The notes under the pieces were generated by a model. That model saw only the letters and a list, made by a program, of their open reading frames with translations, did not search any database and was not told the origin of the DNA. Of a DNA stretch of 64,000 nucleotides, positions 22,468 to 35,342 are shown piece after piece; position 1 is the first letter of the stretch, and each line of letters begins with the position of its first letter. The position numbers and the translations under genes were made by a program. This stretch comes from Bostrychus sinensis (Eukaryota > Chordata > Actinopteri > Gobiiformes > Eleotridae): NCBI GenBank assembly GCA_020698575.1, contig CM036244.1, positions 12,376,534-12,440,533 on the forward strand. Direction: 5' to 3'.

Positions 22468-23389
22468 GAAGGAGTACTTAGGAATTCTTGAATGAGGCTC
22501 AATGTTTTTAAATGGCCTGTTGTAATGTCCCCTTTTGCAGCTATTGCTTATGCCCAATTCACACTGAATCTGTTGCGCGTCTGTTACGTGTCCCGCACGA
22601 CCTCCGCAAGAAATTGACACAATGCAAGTGAATGTATGAGTTCACACTGGCTGTGTGGCAGTACATCTCTGTGCCTGGCGCTCCAACAGAAATACGTATC
22701 AAGTCTGTTTTTGTCGGATGCCGGAGCCGTCATGCATAAAGTTGAACAGAGCAGATCAAGCCAGACCGGAAGTCAGACCCAGGACCAGTAAAGAGGATAC
22801 GGTAAATTTCAAAATAAAAATGCTTGTGCAGCCTCTTGCTCACATTGCAATGTAAACATTACATTTTAACCAGGGATACAGGTCACAAACGAGCCAGGAC
22901 AGCATTAAATGTGAGTAAAAAGGCAGTATTTATATCTGTACTATCCTTACCCAGGGTTGAAGTATATATTTCTGTAACTTCTGTTCTTCAACCTTGGTTA
23001 AATCTCCGAATAATCTCCAAATAAACAAGAGATCGTGGTCAGAGGCAAACGTGGCTTTTTACATGCAGCTCTCTATTTACATGGTTATTATTGTGTAAAC
23101 ACATAACTTCTGCTTAAACTCGCTCCTCTCCTGTTAACTCGTGGCTCTGGTTGAAATGCAGCATACGCAATGCACTCAGTCACAATTGGAGTCTGTTAGA
23201 AAACTGTACCAGAGACGTACTGGAAAAGAACTGAATCTGGCATCAGGTGCCAGCAATAATCAATAATAAATCAATAATTTAATAGCCACTCAACCTATGG
23301 CAATTTGCGATACTTGCGGCCCTAGAGCCAGCAGTACAGGGAAATGTCTGGCCCACAGACAATTTGGCCAATGGGAAAATACAATTTAG
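22468..23389. other. No gene; possible worn transposon
   Basis: A TTCACACTGAATCTGTTGCG block (about 22557) looks like a DNA-transposon end, but its partner could not be found. No host coding sequence is seen. Confidence 0.35.
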
Positions 23390-23842
23390 TTGAATAGCCC
23401 TGTGGTAGTGTATAATTTCTGTATAACACGTTTGGTTTGGTCCACTTGTGTACCATTTCGATACAATTTAATGAATAAATTTGATATTTTACACAGGTCT
23501 TTAGGGCGGCAGAACCAATTTTCATATGCGAGTTTCCACATGGTTGTCATTAAGTGGCGGGCTGATTTGCAAATATCTCGGTTGAGGAAAGCCATGGTTA
23601 AAGCTAACCCTATACCAGAGCTTCAAGACCCTTCCACTTCAATACGGTCTCCTGTATGGGAACTTTTTGGCTTCCCTGACAATGACAAAAATGGGAAAAT
23701 GCATGGAATGGATATACTGTATTTTGGGACAATAACGTCTGCTTCACCTATCTTACAGGACTGGCAATGTATTTTGTATGATATGAATTTTCCATATACT
23801 GTGATACCGGGAAAAAGGGAAAAATGGTTGGCGCAGAACTAA
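23390..23842 (+). pseudogene. Possible BED-finger transposase remnant
   Basis: An open frame of 150 codons contains SIRSPVWELFGFPDNDKNGK at about residues 81-100. This resembles the start of a ZBED1-type BED domain (S-x-VW-x-x-FGF), as found in hAT transposases. The expected Cys pair does not follow cleanly, so the frame is either shifted or the likeness is by chance. There is no splice signal linking it to the gabra gene. Low certainty. Confidence 0.35.
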
Positions 23843-24985
23843 AAGTTGCATGAGGAGGGACTTTTTTGCTTGTTTAGTTCCAGTACAACCAATATATAAC
23901 CAGTTTAAATATATGATTCTATATTTGATTTTACTTTGACTAAATGTTATATTGCCTTTTGATTCATTGTTTGCTATGTTGGGGCAGCCTAAACATATAG
24001 CATTCAAATGTAAGCAAATTAGTGTAAGATTTGCTCATTGGCGCTGCTGTAATCATGTAGTGAGAATTTGGAGAAAGCATAGAAATAAAGAACTGACTTT
24101 GGTAGTGTAGAAAGCAGTTATGCAGTACAGTATATTTGTGGATTTGAGTTAAAACTTCAAGCTCAAGTTACTTTGCCGAGGTGTTGCCCTTAACATACTT
24201 GGACACTGAATGCTGAATGTCCTAATCCTGGAGTACATACTAACCTCTCCAAACACACGCCCACTAACAGCGACCCTTACTTCTGCATGCGGCTGGAGCT
24301 CAAAATGGCTTCGAGTGCTGTTAGAAGTGTCTCCGGCTTTAACACACGAGCGGAGGTGGAGAGAGCGAGAGAGAGAGGGCGGGAGAGAGGTGTGAACGAC
24401 CTGGCTCAGGTTTCCAGACAACTTTTTACAAGGTCTCTGTGAACAGCATTGGCAGCTCAGAAACTGAATACATTCAGAATTCAAAACTGAGCCCAGAGCG
24501 GATGCCAGGCTCCACTGTGAGACCGAACTGGAGCACACTTTTGTACTGTAGTGTTGTACTGATATGTGGCACATGTGGATGGATATGTGCTGTGTGTGTG
24601 TGGATGTGAAGATGAAGATGTTGGACTATGATAAAGATGTATCTATACCACAAAGAGAGTTCTGGAGATGTAAGACCAAGTAAACATACAGCTATTGTGA
24701 CATAGTTTTTGTTAGATTGTATAACAGCAAAATAATAGCAGCCGGGGCTTGACATTAACACGAGCCAACCAGCCAAATATGGGTAAACTTCAATTTTGGC
24801 TACTATCACATTTAGGGGCAACTCATTTTGCCAAATCCGCAAAGGTTTGATTGCAGTTTGGCCTTTCATTTTCACAAAGAAAGGGTTTCGTTTTCCGAAT
24901 TCGCGCAGCAGGGAGCCGCTTGGAGCCGCTCTACTCTTGTGTAAACTGTGAAAACACTGAATGATATTTCTGATACTTCTTGATA
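23843..24985. other. No gene; GA-rich tract at 24355-24390
   Basis: Holds a GAGAGAG-rich stretch and a short ATG frame (24305-24442) with low-complexity Arg/Glu content that I do not consider a gene. The passage near 24745-24850 (GACATTAACACGAGCCAACC) resembles one near 43022-43090 and may be a worn transposon. Confidence 0.35.
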
Positions 24986-24989
24986 TTGA

Positions 24990-25232
24990 TATTTATCATT
25001 ATTTTTAAACTCATCGTACAGACAACAGACATAATACTTTTTCTGAACAATGGAGAGTTTGTTGGCTCTAAGATGAGATAAAAAAAAAAATGATTTTGAG
25101 TAAAATTTTTTAGACATATGAACGTCAAATTGAACAAAACATATACATTTGTTGAAAACTTTTGATTTTTAGTTGGTACCCAAACTCAAAAACTTTAAGG
25201 GATCCTGCTGCCTTGAGTTTTTGCAACATTTT
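24990..25232. mobile_element. Fold-back element, half copy
   Basis: Matches the right arm of the fold-back element at 53904-54377: TTTTCTGAACAATGGAGAGT, TTGGCTCTAAGATGAG, TTGTTGAAAACTT, GGATCCTGCTGCCTTGAG and a TTTTTGCA end. The left arm is missing or very diverged. Confidence 0.7.
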
Positions 25233-25549
25233 TTTGGAAACTTTGTAAGAATGAAGTAAAAATTGTGAAGAAATTATGCATATCATATATTTTCTATCTG
25301 TATTAATTATAATAAAAGCTTGTTTTTTTAATGGGGCCCCTTTATGAGTCCTATATTATGATGTTACACCCCTACATTGCCCTAATGCAACTTTCTGTCC
25401 TCATGCAAATAAATCTATAAATCTGAATGCTCTTCTCTCATACTTAGTTACAGAACCCATTTAAACAGTATGTGGCAGATGATAAAACAAAGTAAAATTT
25501 CTCACTGTTGTTTCTAATTGTACATTTTTTTTCCTCTTCTGTCTTTCAG

Positions 25550-25562
25550 GGACACCGTCTAA
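25550..25562 (+). CDS. gabra6: Candidate last coding exon of the gabra gene (D-T-V, stop)
   Basis: A very strong acceptor precedes it: a branch-point-like TTCTAAT (about 25511) and a long pyrimidine tract ending TCTGTCTTTCAG at 25549. Joining base 11840 (AG) to 25550 (G) completes an Arg codon and continues GAC ACC GTC TAA, so the tail would read ...MEMSRDTV. The phase fits exactly. Three codons followed by a stop can easily arise by chance, so the acceptor strength is the main support. What follows is best read as 3' UTR; an ATTAAA occurs near 26408 and AATAAA at about 26705. Confidence 0.5.
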
Positions 25563-26710
25563 GTCTGCAGTTGTCTTCCTGAAAACCACAGCACTTTGTT
25601 ACCCACACACACAAATCCAGTACCAAACCTACAATAACTAGATGCTAAACACTTTGCCAAGGACTCTTTTATGCTGCCTCAGTGCATTTTATTTTTTTTT
25701 AAGTCGGCCCTTTTGAAGGCTTTGGAGAGCGGATGCACCAGTTCGTACACTAATGCCAACAACATGATCTCAGAAACTCAGCCAGGGCCTTCAGTTTGCA
25801 GACTCTAATATTTATTTAGCTTTCCAACACAGACAAGCAAAACAACACGTCAGACGTAGTAGCAAGGCCGGGCAAGAGAGACCGGGGCATTTTGATGTGG
25901 AGGAGTTCTTTGTCAGTGAGAGCAAAAGGAGTGGGAAAGCACAAGCCACCATTTTTAGCCCACTCTTGAGGGGATGAAGGCACAGGCGGGATCACGTGAC
26001 CAAGCAAGAGAAAAGCTTCTCTCTCCGACCTCGTCTTTTCATTTTTTTTTTTTTTTTTTTCTTTTTCCTCCCAACACTATTTTTTGGTTCATTGGCTTAA
26101 TTTCCCCTTCCACCGATGGAGCACAGAGGATGTGCAGAAAAAATCTTCAAAGGCCTTTTTTATTTATTTATTTATTTTTTTTCTGGTATGTTCCACTCTC
26201 TGTTCAACACACAGCTCTGGTTAAATATTCAGTGTTACGTTTACAAAGGTTTTCAGTTTGTGCAAAACAGTCTACGTGCCCAATTAATTTTGTAGGTGAC
26301 TGCAGTGTCTGCAAGTTAGAGATTTCCTGAATAGTTTTTATTTATTGTGCAATGCTGGTACAGTTACACAGACAGTAAAAGTAGTTCAAGAGGGAGCAAG
26401 TAAAAAAATTAAAAATGCAATTACTATGTTTTAATTAAAGCAGCTTCATGTCATTTTTATCTAAATTATCTACATTAGCCTCAAAGTCACAGGGATGGGT
26501 CCATAACTTATAAGAACATATAAGTGACATATACAAAAAGATAAAAATAACACTAAGAAGCATTAGTTAAGGATTAGTAATCAGTTAATTAATTGTTTAC
26601 TAAGCCTTATGTCAACATCATTGAGTTATAAACAATGTTATTACTGTTGAATTCTTTAGGCATAAGCTCATGTAAATCAACTTAAAATTATAAACATCGG
26701 AGCCAATAAA
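25563..26710 (+). other. Putative gabra 3' UTR and downstream sequence
   Basis: If the 25550 exon is real, this is its untranslated tail. It contains T-runs (26041-26060, 26158-26180) and an AATAAA at 26705-26710. Open frames here are low-complexity. The true cleavage site cannot be read. Confidence 0.35.
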
Positions 26711-28587
26711 TAGTTTAACCTATTTATGAATTAAAATATTGGTAATTACATATTTATTAATGCTTTATTACTGCTTAATAGTGGTGTGTTATTTTTATAA
26801 AGTGTTACCAAGATAACAATAGGGACAATAGCCACCACTACTCTGTGATGGCTGAGAAACAGCACTATGTAAGTTAAGGTACACAAACTGCACACAGCAC
26901 TTACTGTCACTTTTCACTTTGATACATTGTTTTGTCTTTACTTTCTTCATATTATTAAAAGATTAAGTTTTAGAAACATACAGCCAGGGGCGCTGCAAGG
27001 TTTTCTGGGCCCCCTGAAAAGATATAACATTTGGACCTTTCATTGCAAACTATATATTATATTAACGTTGTAAGATTTCCTGGGCCCCTGTCAGTCATGG
27101 ACCCCTGGAATCACCCTAAACTTGCATACATCTAACTATAGCATGCCACAAATTTGATATTTTTATGCGTAACTTTCTGCACATGGCTACCACAAGTGGA
27201 AAGTTTACAGAATAAAATAAGGACATACTGGATCTGCTCTAAAAGTGTTATCACTGTCATTCATCAGTCAAAATGGTCCCTTCTTTTGGTGTTTCAAACA
27301 AAACCATGCAGTGTAAGATTGGTGACAGACAAAATACAGAGAGATATATGTATATAAAGAAAGAGTATGTTGCATTAGTGAACCTTTCTTGGTGAAACAG
27401 AACCATTACCGAAGTTTGTTAAAATAATACTATGGTAAAAAATTAAGCAGCACTGCACTGACTGTTGGCACCAGGATGCTTTGGACCTAAATCTCCTTCT
27501 ATAGTCCACTGACGTAACAGACGCAGACACGTTCTGTTTTACTATTTTACCTTTACCTTTACGTTACATGTATTTTAAAGGTTATTTTACCATTCGATGC
27601 CATTAGAATAGCATTTAGTCTTGTAATAAGCTCAACTTTAAAACTATACTCATCCCATGTGTGACCCACTTTTGGATCCAGACCCACTCTAGCTCAACAT
27701 CGGTGTATTTTTCCGCTCTTTATTGTTCAACAGCCTTTAAGTTAATTGTTTTATTCATGGACAGATTAATGCATTGGACCTTTCGGAGCTTAAAATGATA
27801 TGCACACTCAAAAACAAGCCATCAGTCCCTAGAGAAAATAGAAGCCATTTCACTCTGAACATCACTCTAATTCCCCTTTTTGTTGTTCCCATTTATCGCC
27901 ACCATTTAAATCAAAGTTAAAGATTTATACAGCACTCGCCTGTTATTCATTACACTGACAGCCTCTGCTTTTGGTTTTCATTAAAAACAGCAAAAAATAG
28001 CAACCTAAACCTATCATCATCAATTATACCAAATGCCACCGCACATTCATTAATAATCCGCTTGTGTGGATTTGCATGTTATTATGGTCTGCTTCCAATT
28101 AAGTCGACATATGTGAACACAAGAGAGAGCCCTGTGTGGCTAGATATAGTGTGTTTATGTGTGTTTTTGTTGGTAACATCCCCACAGCATCCATCATCCA
28201 GGAGCGTTTCCTCATTACGAGCGTCTCAGATGAACACAAGCCACTTATTCAGGAAAACACGTTACGGTTTATAAGGTGTTTGGATGAAATTGAATGGAGA
28301 TCCTTAAAGTCATTGTATTGAATTGAATGGTCTTATGCATTCGTAATTAATGTATTTAATATAGATGCAGTGTGTACATATTGTATGGAATGAAATCAGT
28401 GTTGCATGAAGCTTCATTAAAAGTCATAATAGCCGGTCCAATGATAAATGTGAGTTAGACCCTTAGGCGTGATCCACACATCGCCTATACGTATAAATTT
28501 GTTTTTTATGCTATAAAATGTGGAGCAGCAGTGAACAATAGGGCATTATGAAAGCATGACAGAAAATAAACAATAAATAAATGGAAC
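26711..28587. other. Gene-free; candidate conserved block at 27820-28110
   Basis: 26987-27105 contains GGGGCGCTGCAAGGTTTTCT and repeated GGGCCCC motifs, a worn hAT-like remnant. 27820-28110 is repeat-free with ordered AT-rich motifs (TTCATTAAAAAC, AATTATACCAAATG, TTCATTAATAATCCGC), as in conserved non-coding DNA. No exon is found. Confidence 0.35.
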
Positions 28588-29015
28588 TTAAAGGGGAACA
28601 ATGCAACTTGTAGCTTGTTTTTTTGCTGTTTTAGTCACATTTTTCTCCTACATTTTGAACTAAAACTTTATCATAAAGTCCTGTCGACTCCTGTGTGACC
28701 CCTGGCTCGACCTGACTCTCGTTTTCTCCTCCTCGTATCTGTTCAAAAGTTTCCTCTGCCTTTTGGCTGCTCTGACATGACAGAAATCTAAGAAATAAAG
28801 CCATCACTAGCTTGTTGTTATGGCTGACCTAGACGTGTTGCTTTCTCGCAAGACCCAAGACTTCAGGGAGTCAGAGCTCTCATTCTTACAAGGCTCTTTT
28901 TTGTTTTGTTTTTGTTTGTTTTTTCACTAAAATACACCAGGGGGAGGTAAAGGAAGCTTTGTAACTCATCACATGCACTCCAAAAGAGTAAAAAAGTTGC
29001 ATTGTGCCCTTTTAA
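28588..29015. mobile_element. TTAA MITE family C
   Basis: Starts TTAAAGGGGAACAATGCAAC and ends GTTGCATTGTGCCCTTTTAA, imperfect inverted repeats of about 20 bp. TTAA lies at both outer edges, which suggests a TTAA target duplication (piggyBac or Kolobok superfamily). The AGG termini fit Kolobok better. It is 428 bp with no coding capacity. Confidence 0.75.
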
Positions 29016-30605
29016 TAGAAAAGTACAAATATAAAAAGCATATAATTAATCAGAGCCATTTTTCTAATATTGTATACACAATTTGACTTTGTGTGTTATG
29101 TTCTTTTGATTATTTTAAATGCCACAGCATATATTTTTATGTCAGGTTAAGCCAATGGACCTAAAAGTTTTCATATTCAGTGTGCAATGATTATATTAGT
29201 TTTTTAGTGATCCACATTAAAAACTAACCAACTCCTGGAACATTAAGCATTAAAAAGTAAATCTAGTGATATATTTTGGTCTTTAAATGAGTGGATAATT
29301 TTGTAAACAATAGCCCTACATTTTTGTTGAGAATTTTTAACTCAGATTGTCATTTTGAGCCATGACAACAGATTTAACCTTGACCCTGTATTTTGTTATT
29401 GTAAAAGTATATGTGACACAATGGAGCCTTAAGTATTAAGTGTAAATCACATGTATTTAATAGGTGTAGCAGTATCTGCTGACTATGCATTCAGTGTATA
29501 GCATTGTTTCTTGTTTAATATCGACTTAAAATGGTAGGATACAGATTATAAGACTGTGATGTGTCTGTATTTATCTGAAGATGGCTGTAGAGCTATTAAG
29601 ACTTGGGTAAGTTGGTAATGCACTGGACTGTAATGTATATCCGGCAGTAGAGCTATGATAAGTGCTCCAGTGTTTGGACTGGATCCCAGCATCATTCATC
29701 ACTTCCTGTCTCTTTGGGCAGAGACATCACTGATTGGTCGTCTGTACTTTCTTCTGGAGCGGGACCTGAACGTTGGCTCCAGCTCAGACAGTCTCAGTCT
29801 GACCTTTGACCTCGAGCCGCGCCCCAGTGTGTTTTAATAAACTGCATGGCCGCGCGGTATGAGCTGAGGTGAGGGCCGGCTAATGTACTTTCTTTTAGAG
29901 CAGCCGATTGATGTGAAGTCTGGCCTGGGCCTCTCTGTGAACAGCTCCATCACAGCACTGGGAGAGCACACATGCATGACCTCTGACCTCTCGTGTGCTT
30001 GTTAGGGTTGCTGAATGTAGAAGGTTGTGAACTCCATAGAATAAAATCATCAAAAGACTACGGCGACTGCAGCCCATTTCATCTCAGTCCATGAGCATGA
30101 GCTTTAAATTATTATTTTGTCTTTTTTTTTTATTTGCCTAGAAGTTGTGGAGACAATTTAGAAGACAGTGGATGCTCTACATTATTTTATTATTTTATTG
30201 TGTATAAAATGTGAATATGATATTTCTCTGAGGTATATTTTAGCTGTATAACCTGCACTGATCTAACCATGTACCGCTTTGAATGACATCCCTCTGCTTT
30301 TGTATTTAGGCCAATTGATTTCACATTTTGTTCTGTGTATGTTGGTCTCTATATAGTTTTTATATTGGCCTGTTTTTATTGCAACAATTATTGCAAATTA
30401 ATGTATTTTTGTGTCTGTTAATAATTGAACAATCCCCTTCTCTTCTTCCCACAGGATTGTAATTACGCTGTTACAATAAAACCACATGATGTATATAAAA
30501 CCTGTCTTTTATTGTATTTTTAATAGAGTGGCATCTCAATGAAGCTTTTGCAAATGAAGTTGTTGCAATTGTTAGGCCACAATTTCTCATAATACACATT
30601 TAAAT
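29016..30605. other. No supported gene; GC-richer island 29640-30010
   Basis: The island has an acceptor-like CTTTCTTTTAG (29889-29899) followed by a 33-codon open frame ending at a TAG at about 30003. No donor or domain is seen. It could be a non-coding exon, a conserved element or chance. The rest is AT-rich. Confidence 0.3.
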
Positions 30606-30895
30606 TACACCAATTAGGCATAACAATATGAACACCTGTCCAAATATGCAGCACCACATGCAGCAAACATTCTGCAACCTTACATTTCTTACTTCCTTGG
30701 ACCACTTTTGGATAGATACTGACCCAGCTATCACAATTTAACCCTCTTCAAACGTAAGCTTAAATGCTTACACTCATCCATTATTCATGCTTTTAATACA
30801 TCATCTTTGAGAACAACACCAGGTGACATGAAGAACAGATAATCTGTTACTCGCTTCACTTGTCGGTGGTCGTAATGTTATGCCTGATGGGTGTA
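30606..30895. mobile_element. Tc1/mariner-like MITE
   Basis: The left end TACACCAATTAGGCATAACA and right end TAATGTTATGCCTGATGGGT (then GTA) are inverted repeats of about 28 bp with several changes, bounded by TA at each edge as expected for Tc1/mariner insertion. 290 bp, no transposase. Confidence 0.85.
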
Positions 30896-31054
30896 TTGGC
30901 ATTTTCTGACGTGGAATTGTATTATTGTTGCATTCTTTTGCCAATTGTCAATTTACCAACACACTTTACAGTAAGTAACTCTAACGTTGAACTTGAATAT
31001 ATCATTCACTATAAATTACATCTTCTCTGTTCTTCCTATGTTCATACACAGCAA

Positions 31055-31501
31055 AAAATAAATAAAATAAAAAAACTCAAGGCACCAGGATCCCGCAAGA
31101 TTTTTGACTTTTAGGACCACCTCAAAATCCCAAGTTTTTAACAACTAATATTTTTTCTTCACTTAATGTCTAAACACTTTCAATTTTAAGTTTTACTCAC
31201 TATCATTAGTTTTTTTTAACTCTTCTTACAGCCAACTTACTATCCATTTTTCATAAAAAAGTATTATTTTTTTGTTCAATTTACTATATTTAGTTTTTTA
31301 CCTTTTCTGAACAAGTAGGTTAGGTAAAAAAAATAAAAAAAAATGATAGAGAGCAAAACTTAAAATTTAAAGTGTTAAGATGTATGGACATCAAATTAGG
31401 TGAACAAAAAAATATATTATTTGTTGAAAACTTGAGATTCTGAGTGGACCCCAAAACTCAAAAATCTGATGCTGTTGCCTTACGTTTTTGAGTTTTTGCA
31501 G
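31055..31501. mobile_element. Fold-back element, copy 2
   Basis: The left arm (AAAACTCAAGGCACCAGGAT, then CCTCAAAATCCCAAGTTTTT) and right arm (CTTGAGATTCTGAGTGGACC, ending TTTTTGAGTTTTTGCA) are complementary almost end to end around a centre near 31275. An A-rich expansion sits inside the left tip. Its right end touches a LINE tail. The family is described at 53904-54377. Confidence 0.8.
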
Positions 31502-31612
31502 CTCCCCCAGTGGGGCTGAAGGAAGTGTCTTGGGAGGGGAAAGTCTGGGCATCCCTGTTTAGACTCCATAACCTGGCCCGGGATAAGAGGTAGAAGATGG
31601 ATGGATCTAAAT
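31502..31612 (+). mobile_element. LINE 3' tail (plus strand)
   Basis: The last codons and tail of the LINE family also seen at 37197 and 59561: GAAGGAAGTGTCTTGGGAGG, CCCGGGATAAGAGG and AGATGGATGGATC. The ATGGATGG tail marks the retrotransposon 3' end. Strongly 5'-truncated. Confidence 0.8.
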
Positions 31613-32439
31613 GGCAACAGAGAGGACGGCTTTGAGTCAGACTTATGTAACGCAGCCTCATTGTTCTCCATGAATAGATAACATTACAGTAAACTATTTA
31701 TGCCACACAGCTCCCACTGACGTCAGCTGACACTTGTGTACATGCAGGCAACTTTTCATATGAATAAATCATGCTGTTTAGAAAATTATATGAGCTACAA
31801 GTTACTGATTAGATGAAAGGAAGGGGATTCAGGTTCCTTCACAAAAAAGCACAGAAGGAATGCAATGTAAAAGAAAAAAGTGTCACAGACTTAAACCGCT
31901 AAAGGTAACTAATGTGGAAGTGTAATGTAGGATAATGAGATATATGTAAACAGTAGTACATCAAGGTATTTTTTACTTTAACTTCACTACTTTAAAGAGC
32001 AAATGTCTGTACTTTACATTCCACTACATGTTATAAAGGTTTGTGTTACATGTTACTTTGGGTTTTGGTTTGAAATGTTTTCTTTTTGCCATTGTAAATA
32101 CACAATACCTAAACATATCATGAAGAAGTACGTCTTAGAAACATCAAAATAACAACAGTTTGAATTATTATTTATTAGGATTAGCTCATTAGCCCTCACA
32201 TTAAACACATGAATTATTTGAAATATTTTTTTTCCTTTAAGTACATTTGAAAGTGAGTATCTTAGTGCTTTTTGTAAGTAGAAATGAGGAAAAAAAGAGT
32301 ACTTTCTCCACCACTGCAACAATTAGAAAACAGTTACAATCAGAAATATTGTATGCATAAAATACAACATTTCAATAAACTCTCCTATGAATTTTCTGCT
32401 AACCATATGTGGGTCTGTGGAGTAAAAAACCCAGCTGTG
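31613..32439. other. No gene; worn hAT end near 32300
   Basis: 31950-32325 contains AGTACATC/ACTTTAAAG/AAGTACATTTGAAAG motifs and ends TCTCCACCACTGCA, resembling the right end of the hAT family at 36570-36909. The left end is not recognisable. Confidence 0.45.
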
Positions 32440-32740
32440 GCCACTTAAACCACAGTGTCCCAAGCTCTGATAGTATTGTTAATCAATGAGAGCTGCTGCA
32501 CACTCAAACAATGCAATCCTGATCACTATTGATAATTACTGCAGCTATTCAAAGGCAATCTTGGAAAAGGACAAAAGTAACTTTCAGGGCTACAGCAGAT
32601 TCTTAAAAGGCTTTGCATGCAGCACAATGACCTGCATTTAGCTCCAAATGACCCTTGACCTTTCCTTCATACACCATCCCATGCTCTCCTTTCACTCTTT
32701 TATTCTTGTAAACTGAAAAGAAAGAAACAAAAAAAGCATC
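32440..32740. other. Candidate conserved non-coding element
   Basis: Repeat-free block with motifs such as TATTGTTAATCAATGAGAG, ATTGATAATTACTGCAG and CTTTGCATGCAGCACAATG. No frame is open across it. Based on texture only. Confidence 0.3.
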
Positions 32741-35182
32741 AAAACCTAGCACTGTCCTAAGAAAGTGCTCTCAGACCTGTTCCACTCTGGGTCAGTGTAG
32801 CCAATCACTAAAGGGTAGAGTGCCCCCTGTTGGTGCACAACTCGCATCCTCTCGCCTCTGCATCAGCGCGCGGGCCTCCTCCTTCTCCTCTCCTCCCTCC
32901 CACAACGGCCCGGACTCCTACTCACTGACTCACCATATGTCTTTGCACAGGCACAGGGATACACAGTTTGACGTGACATTTTATATTTAGAGACATTTAT
33001 TATATGTAAATTCACAAGGAAGGATAGGCAGTAACAGATTTGTACTGACAACCCATGCAAGATGACTATAAGAGACTAGGAATGAGTTTTATCTTAATTA
33101 TTTACAAATGAATGGTATGTATTTTGAGTTATGGACAGGTATACAATTAATAGTTGAAAATAATGATAAGTAAAGTGAGGTATTAGAAGGTGATATGTTA
33201 GAAAATTCAACTTTTTGCTGTTGTCATATTGTTATGTTTGCACCAGGGGCCAATCACAGCTGCAAGTCAAATTTTGTGTAGCCTGTAAGAAGATAAATTA
33301 TTATTTAGTATTAGTATTAGTTTGGTATTAGTCTTGCAACCAGTGACAACCTAATAAATCACTTCCATACAGGTGAAGGTCAATACATTAGAATATTATG
33401 TGGAATAGTCAATTTTTGTCAATAGTTCAAGTCAAATGCATATATTCTAAAGACTGAGCACACAAAAAGCATATTTATTTCAATGTTGATACTGATTTTT
33501 TTCATCACAGTTGAAATAAATGTTAAATTAAAGTTTATGATTTCACTCTGTGCCTTATAATTTTTAAAAAGCTCTATTAAATAAATGTTCTATTTGACAA
33601 CCCAGAGACCCAAGGCAGTGAAAGCAAAAAAATAAAAAATAAAAATAATAAAAAACAGTGACTGGCTGTGTATACGAAGGCAAGACATTCATTTTGCTAA
33701 CCTTTTTGACTTTAAAAATCGTTCAGGCAAGCGTCAATAAATGTAGAAAACTGTATATTATTTCAGGAGTTCAATTCAAAATGAAACTCATATTTAGATT
33801 CAGTACTGACAGATTGAAATATTTAAAGCATTTATTTTAATTGTCATGAAAGTAGATCATATAATAACACATCATCATAATGACCACAATAAAATAAATA
33901 AATGTTTGAAATCCTGTAGGTATTTCACTGTGTGGATGAAATCTATTAAATAAATGCATTTCAATTGAATTACTGAAAACATTTAGATTTGTTTAGACAT
34001 GCCATATGCTCCCTATACAGTATACTTTCTGTAACCCGAAAGAGCAATAAAAATATTATAATAACAACCTCATTAATGGTTTTTAACATGTACTGCTCAT
34101 GCTATCTGACCAGTTACAGGCTTGTGGCAATATTGTTACAAAAAACACATAATTTCCTGATGATTCTATAGAGCATACCAATGTCACTTTTAGACAATAT
34201 CATAATTTATTGACGTGTGGCCTATACAAGCACAGGGAGCACAGGCGTAAGTCAGGGGTCAAAGTGCACGTGTCTCCTCCACAGTGAAGTGTTTCCACAG
34301 AGCTGTCAGCGCGACCACATTAACCACATCACATTCACTCAAACTCTCTGTCACATGCGCTCGGTTCAAGACGTTTCCACTCTGTCAGCCAGGAGAAGAG
34401 CGTCCACAGCCAGATGGACTGACAAGAGGGAAAAAAAAAAAAAAAAAAAGTTCAAGACAACAGGGGCAGAGACTGACAGAGAAGACCCTTCATAAGGCAT
34501 AGTATGAATATTTTATTAATGGTTCATCATGGTCCCAACACCTGCGCTAGTTAGGATGACAGTGATAAGACATGTACAGTAAGTTTGATAGTACAGGCTG
34601 ATGGCTGATGTCAGAAATTCCTGGTTTTACTTGGAAAAAGGCAAAATTAAGTGTGCAGTGTATTGCATTTTGATTTGGCGTTTTATGCTGGATGGCCTTC
34701 CTGACTCAAACCTGCTTTATCAGAGTCGCTCCAGGTTTTGTTTTGTGAAATTCAAGGCTTCGAGGTAAATTTAATGCCAGTCAGCAATAGAACAATAACA
34801 TACATGGATTTTACATAAAGGAATTACCCATACTACTCTCTGAAACTCAAGAGTTTAATGAAATCATGAAAAAGGAATTACACGAGTTCTTGACTGAATT
34901 TCTTCAATAAATATATTTTGTTGTTGTAGTGACAATACTTTTTGTAATATGAACATAATGTTTTGACAAATTTTAAGATCTAGAGATGAACAACATTTAA
35001 TAGCTACTCATAATATTTAATACTGTTAAGGCCTTAATTTTGACACAGTCAAATTTAATACCTATTTAATGCTTTTAAGACCTCGGGGATACCCTGTTTA
35101 TTCTGGGCTTGGGACTGGCACAAACTCTGGCTTGTGACCACCATCCCTCTGTAATGACAATCCGGGACCCAAATAAAAACGA
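32741..35182. other. No gene
   Basis: AT-rich sequence with an A-run at 34431-34449. No exon, tRNA or bounded transposon was recognised. 33375-33600 has some internal repetition of TTAAATAAATG-type motifs. Confidence 0.4.
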
Positions 35183-35342
35183 TAATGAGGAAAATTAAGA
35201 GATATTTCAGGAAAATTAGACGATATTGAGGAAAATTAAGAGATATTATGAAAAATTAGGAGATATTTCAGGAAAATTAAAAGATTTTAAGGAAAATTAA
35301 GAGATATTGTGAGGAAAATTAAAAGCTATTGAGGAAAACTAA
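35183..35342 (+). repeat. Minisatellite, about 18-20 bp unit
   Basis: About eight diverged copies of GAGGAAAATTAAGAGATATT, with units of 17-21 bp and some internal variation (TTCAGGAAAATTA, ATTATGAAAAATTAGG). Confidence 0.85.

Noticed and set aside
24305..24442. Short ATG frame with an Arg/Glu-rich middle
   Set aside because: The middle is encoded by a GAGAGA simple repeat. There is no domain, and the surrounding sequence lacks promoter or splice features.
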